From Elusimicrobia bacterium RIFCSPLOWO2_01_FULL_59_12 (lineage in GTDB: Bacteria; Elusimicrobiota; Elusimicrobia; 2-01-FULL-59-12): DNA of 8,407 nucleotides. This document shows positions 1 to 6,000 of this stretch, one piece after another. The notes under the pieces are model-generated. The model was not told the DNA's origin and made no database searches. It saw only the letters and a program-made list of their open reading frames with translations. The stretch spans positions 105,757 through 114,163 of the forward strand of contig MGUR01000053.1 in assembly GCA_001800075.1 (NCBI GenBank), in the 5' to 3' direction. Position 1 is the stretch's first letter. Every line of letters starts with the position of its first letter. The position numbers were made by a program, and so were the translations under genes.

Positions 1-3000
1 ATTTACGAAACCCTGCGACGGTGCTCAGCTTCTTTGGCGTCGCGGCGCGGTACTGGCGCGCGTTCGAGCGGCTTTCTCCCGCTGACAAGCCGGCGGCTTC
101 CTGGACTTTCGAACGGATGTTCCCCGGGGCCGCGCTGGGGAGCCCGATCACGCCCGAAATCCTCACGCTCCTGGGCGAGCCGTCCAAAGGCGTCCTGTAC
201 GACGAAAACGGGGTTTTCCGGGACCCGGACCAGGCGATGCGGTTCTTTGTCGTCGTCTACAACTATTACCAGGCCTACGAAGCCTACAAGGGGTCCAGCC
301 CGGGCGACGCCGCGATCGCCCGCAGGATCTTCCTCCAGGTATTCGGCGTCGACCTGGATCGCACGCTCGATCTGACGGCCGCCAAGATCCTAGGCGATCC
401 CAAACTGGGCATTCTATTCGATGCCGATCAGGCCGGGAATATCATCCAGCGCGACCCGGCCGCCGCTCTCCGGTTTTTTGCCACTGCCGGGAAATATATT
501 CAGGCGTATCAAGTTTACAAGGGAACGAATCCCGATGACGCCAAGCTGGCCCACGACGTTTTTCTGCAGGTGTTCAAGATCGATCTCGACAAAGACCTGG
601 ATGTGACGGCGTTGAAGGTCCTGGGGGACCCCGCGCTGGGGATCCTCTACGACGTGGACCAGGCGGGCAATGTCATCCAGCGGGATCCGGCGGCCGCCTT
701 GCGGTTCTTCACCGTCGCGGCCAAGTACTACCAGGCTTACGGGACATACAAACAGGAAAATCCTGCGGATGCGAAGCTGGCCCACGATATTTTCCTGCAA
801 GTCTTCGGGATCGATTTGGATAAAGCCATGGATGCCGCCGCTCTGAAACTCCTGGGCGATCCCAAGCTGGGGATCCTCTACGACGTGGACCAGGCGGGCA
901 ATGTTGTCCAGCGGGATCCGGCGGCCGCCTTGCGGTTCTTCGCGACGGTCGGCAAGTACTACCAGGCCTACGGGGCATACAAGCGGGAAAATCCTGCGGA
1001 TGCGAAACTGGCCCACGATATTTTCCTGCAGGTCTTCGGGATCGATCTGGATAAACCTCTGGATGCGGCCGCCTTAAAGGTGCTCGGCGATCCCGACCTC
1101 GGCATCCTCTACGCGGTGGACCAGGCGGGCCATGTCGTTCAACGCGACCCGGCCGCGGCCCTCCGGTTCTTCGCGGTCGCCGGCAAATACTATCAGGCTT
1201 ACGAGGCGTTCAAAAAAGAAAATCCCGCCGACGCGAAGATCGCCCATGACCTGTTTTTCCAGGTGTTTGGAATCGATTTGGACGCGTCGTTGACGTCGAA
1301 GACCTTGAAAGTTCTGGGGGATAAAGACCTGGGCATCCTCTACGACCTGGATGACCATAACAATGTCGTTCAGCGCGACCCGGCGGCCGCTTTACGGTTC
1401 TTCGCGGCGGCCGGCAAATACTACCAGGCCTACGAGGCGTACAAGAAAGAAAATTCCGCCGACGCCAAGATCGCGCACGACGTGTTCCTCCAGGTGTTTG
1501 AAATCGACTTGGACAAACCTTTGACGGCAAGGTCCTTAAAAATCCTGGGCGACAAGGAGCTGGGGATTCTTTATGACGTGGACGCGAATAACAATGTTGT
1601 TCAGAGGGATCCCGCCGCGGCCCTCCGGTTCTTCGCGGTCGCCGGCAAATACTATCAGGCTTACGAGGCGTTCAAAAAAGAAAATCCCGCCGACGCGAAG
1701 ATCGCCCATGACCTGTTTTTCCAGGTGTTTGGAATCGATTTGGACGCGTCGTTGACGTCGAAGACCTTGAAAGTTCTGGGGGATAAAGACCTGGGCATCC
1801 TCTACGACCTGGATGACCATAACAATGTCGTTCAGCGCGACCCGGCGGCCGCTTTACGGTTCTTCGCGGCGGCCGGCAAATACTACCAGGCCTACGAAGC
1901 CTTTAAACGTTCGGATCCTGTAGGCGCCGGGATGGCTCACGGTGTCTTCCTGGAAGCCTTTGGAATCGATTTGGACAAGCCCCTCGATGCGCCCACCTTG
2001 AAAGTGTTGGGGGATAAAAACCTAGGGATCCTCTACGACCTGGATGACCATAACAACATCGTCCAGCGGGACCCGGCTGCTGCGCTGCGCTACTTTGTCA
2101 ATGTCCGAAACTATCTGGACGCCTTCAACAAGCTGACAGGCGATCAGAAATCCGACGTCAATTTTGTCTTTAACCAGGCGTTTGGAGTGACGCTGGGCGG
2201 CCGCATCACCCCTCCCCTCTTGAAGACCCTGGGCGATAAAGCGTACGGCATCCTGTATGACCAGGACGGCGTCTTCCGCGATCCCGAGAAGGCGATGCAG
2301 TTCTTTGTCGGCGTCTACAGGTACTGGCAGGCGTATGACGCTCTGGAGTCCGGTAAGCGGCATCTGGCGGGCGACCTCTTCTTTAAAATTTTCAACGTTA
2401 AACTCGGAGACCGTCTCACCCCGGTGGTCCTGAAGACGCTCGGCGACCCGAAATTCGGCATCCTCTATGACGAAGACGGCATCCTGAGAAACCCGCGGCT
2501 GTCAGTGGATCGCCTGGCGACCGCCGCCGAGCTGGTCAATGCCCGAGTGTATCGCGAATTCCGAAGACTCCCCACCCATCTGAACGGGCGTGCCGACATT
2601 CTGAAATTCGTGATCGAAGAAGTGGCCAATTTTGTCGGGCCCAATCGGGTGCAATTGGCGTACGGGACAAACACCCCCGATGAATACCTCCGCCGCGTGG
2701 CGATTCTGAAAGATCTGCGTGACGCCTTCAACGGACAACAGGATCTGCAGGATGCTTACAACGAAGGACACGCGCTCCATACCGCCGCCGAGGATCCCGA
2801 TACGCTTCGGGGACAGGACACGCAATACATGTGGGACCTGATCAGCCAGATGGGGATGGGTCAGGAGTATCCTTACCAGGAGCGCACCCAGGATTTCCGC
2901 AAGGTGCTTAAGCTGGGCGTCCAGTCCAAGCCGTTTGTCCAGGACTACGCGAATATCATGACCATGGCGGAGGGCGCTCTCCGACTGGACAATCTCCGCG

Positions 3001-6000
3001 ACAACCCCAATGCCCGGGCCCTTCTGCTGAGCATCGCCGGCGAAATCCATTTCCGTAAGATCGATGACATCCTTGGAATGAAACCCGGCCAGCCTCTCGC
3101 CAACTTGGATCTCCGCCAAGCCATCGTTCAGATGCGTGCCGATGGTTACGCGGGTCCGCTGACCTTCGATGTGTTGGCCACTCAGTTGAAAGTGTATGGA
3201 CGGCCGGATAGGGCCAACGCGGTGGTTAAACTGCGCAGGGCGCTCAGCCGCGATGGCGGCCGGGATGGGCACTATGCAGCGTCCTTCAGTGTGATCAAAA
3301 CGTTGGAAATCATCCTGGGCGGCCGCGACGAGGTCGCGCAGTATCAGTACGAACTGGGCGGCGCTTCGCCCGAATCCGGACTGGCGGCCAAATTGATGAA
3401 TCCGGCGTGGGCGCGGATCACTGACCGTACCTACAAACACCAAAGCGTGCATAGTACCTATGGCCCGTTCGGGGTGGTGGAAAAGGAAGTTGTCCAGGAC
3501 ATTGATCACTTCTACGAGCCCGTCACCATCGAATATGACGAGGAGGGACGGCCGAAGTGGAAGAACAACGGGGACCGTCAGACCTCCCGCTATCAAGCCC
3601 GGCGCGGTGGACGTGGCAGCGCCGAGTTTGCTGAAGCCGAGAAATTGGTGGGCAATCCAGACCTACTGAAAGACATCCAGCACATTGACCAAGTCATTGA
3701 GACTAACCTTCTGACGAACACCCAAACGATTTCGTATTACGTCGTTACCGGCGGTCCCTTGGCGGTTCCGGGCGATCTGATCGCGACGGTCCATGGGGAC
3801 GAAGCGACAATTGTCGGGGACATCGGGATGAATTCGATCAGTGACACGTGGCTGTTGGATGACGCGGGCGTCCCCCGTCTCAAACGCTTGACCTACGAAG
3901 CCGAGAAAGCGCCCCAGCATGACCCGGAACGGAAGACCTGGTGGGCGACGAAGGTCATTGACCGGCTCCATGGCGATTACATCACGCACCAGTTATTTAA
4001 TGTCCGCGGCGGGCGGTTGACCGAGATCAGCGGTAAAATGAACCCGGACCGCCCCGGTCTTGAATGGGTTCGCATCCAATATGATCGAGACGGCATCGAA
4101 ACCGGCCGCCAAAGTTCCTATGTCTCTCCGGACAAGGTCATCCCGGCGGTCACGGGGTATGCCAACGGCCAACCGCGTTATGACGCCGCGCAATTAGGCC
4201 GCCTGAAGGATCTGACCCGGTCGACCCGGGTGGGTACGTACGAGACCGCCGATGGCCGGACGGTCCGACTGGGACGGGACGCCCAGGGCAATGCCTATGT
4301 CTTAACCCGAGATCAAGCCCGCCATCAGGCCCGCTTGGAGAAATACTCACCCGCCGGCCGGCTCCTGGAAATGATCGTAGGCCGCGAACGGACGGTTTTC
4401 GACCCCACCCGAATCGACTGGCCCTTATACAAAGAAGATATCGTCAGCGGCGAGCGCCTGGAGGACTATAAAGTCATCACGGATCCAACGGAGCTCGCGC
4501 GGTACGGACTGAAACCATCCGTCGATCCTCAGCGCGTGTCCTCCGGGGCGGTGATCGCCTTTGACGTTTTCAAAGCCCGCCAGGCGGGGTTGATCGACCG
4601 GCTGCTGTCAGGGCAGTTCAGCGCACGCAATCCCAAGTGGAGCCGCGTGGATATATACAACCCGGACAACCGCGGCCGCCTCGACCGAATCATCACCACG
4701 GCCGAAGGGCAGACCGAAGAAAGCAGAGTCTTCTACGGGGATGACGGTCTTGAAGAACGCTATGAGATCATCGTTAAGGCCGGTGATCGGGAAATCGAAC
4801 ACCGCACCGTCTCCGATATTTGGCGGGAAGAAGAGACCGGATACACGCATAGCACCGAAACCAAGCGGGAGACCGGTGAACAGATCGAACGGATTTATGA
4901 CGGCGGCCGGCTGCTCGGCGAATTCATCCGCGCGGGAGGCCGTCATACCTTCACAAAGGTTATTTACGACCGTGATACCGGTGCGGAATCCGGCCGGGTG
5001 ACCTATGGAATCAAACAAGGGGCGACGGCCCTGGAACGGCCGGGGTCTAGAGTGTCCTGGTCTGACATCCAAAGACTGCTTGGCCAGGGCCTGCTTGATG
5101 AGTTGGAAGGTTCGAAAGCTCCCCAGCCGCATGCCGACGGCACGGTTACGGTTCGCCGGTGGAAGATGTCGTTTGACGAGACTGGCAAACCGGTCGGCCG
5201 GGAGTACAGCACGGAAGTTCGCAACCACCTTGGGCGGCTGCTAAGCCGTCAGCAAGGGAATTACGTCGTCGATTATGATCCAAACCAGGCGGTGGAAGCG
5301 CCGCTCTCCAAGCGGCACGCTCGGACCGGAACGATCGTGGAACGGTACGATGTCTCTGTGATCACGGTGGGTGGAACGGGAACGTTCCCTATCGTGACCA
5401 ATGGCCAAACGACCGGGACCACGGCCCTCGCTGGCAACACGATTGAAAGCGTCACAATCACGACCCGCGATCAGCGCCTGGTTCTCGCGGCGGCGGGTGG
5501 CCAAATTCAGCGTCCCGGGGTATTCGATGACGTCTATAACCTTTTAGATGCCCGCCGGAATCAGCATACCGTTCGAGACACCGCCCGGAACATCACCGTT
5601 GTGAGCACGCCGGTTTTTGATGCCTTCTGGCATCAGACCGGGACGGACACCGTGTACACCTCGCCTGCCGGCGTGGAAAAGGTCCGCACGACAATCGAGA
5701 AGCGAAATGAAGACGACGGGTCGTCCGTGTCCCGGGATGAAAACCTGACCACGGGACTGAAGAAGCGGCAGATGACGGACGTGGACGGCAATAAGATCAA
5801 AGAAGCCACGCTGAACGCGGAATACAACACCGTCACTTTTATCGATTATGACGTCAATGGAAATGAGGGAGAGCAGCGGACGTATCCCCTCCTTCCCAGC
5901 ACGGGAGCCACGCCCGACAGCTTTGAGCGCCTGACGGAACGCGATGTTATCCTGGCCATCCTGGGCCCGGTGCAAGGACTGCTGGCCCTGGTTCCTGGCG

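Larger units (their letters stand above)
3..2642 (+). repeat. Tandem array of about 12 protein repeats, 77-residue (231-bp) core unit
   Basis: Units are anchored on the motif LGD-x-x-LGILYD. The anchor Leu codons lie at 171, 390, 621, 852, 1083, 1314, 1545, 1776, 2007, 2229 and 2439, and a partial unit (RNPATVLSFF...) precedes the first. Seven successive spacings from 390 to 2007 are exactly 231 bp; the flanking units are 219, 222 and 210 bp. Each unit reads: anchor LGD-x-x-LGILYD, an acidic loop ending in QRDP, a helix like AAALRFFA-AGKYYQAYEAYK, the motif NPADAK-AHD-FLQVFGIDLD, and a last helix (L-AATLKV) leading into the next anchor. I expect an alpha-rich, perhaps solenoid-like rod. The repeated AYEAYK pattern recalls TPR or Sel1 helices, but the unit length and the LGILYD motif do not match those families. 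The last unit (from 2439) is degenerate and fades at about 2640. Confidence 0.93.

Noticed and set aside
1..120. Gene start with signal peptide at the left edge
   Set aside because: The first codons already belong to a repeat unit (RNPATVLSFF), with no hydrophobic leader or ribosome binding site; the gene clearly begins upstream.
1074..1820. Two nearly identical minus-strand frames of 94 codons (1074-1358 and 1536-1820)
   Set aside because: Their identity only reflects the 284-bp duplication in the sense gene; they are not a gene pair.
390..2007. Regular 231-bp periodicity suggestive of a CRISPR or satellite array
   Set aside because: The period is a multiple of three, the repeats are translated without stops, and most variation is synonymous or conservative, so it is a protein repeat.
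2502..3596. Minus-strand open frame of 364 codons
   Set aside because: It lies fully antisense to the giant gene, whose frame has consistent protein features here. Long antisense frames are common in GC-rich genes, and its translation shows no recognisable domain.
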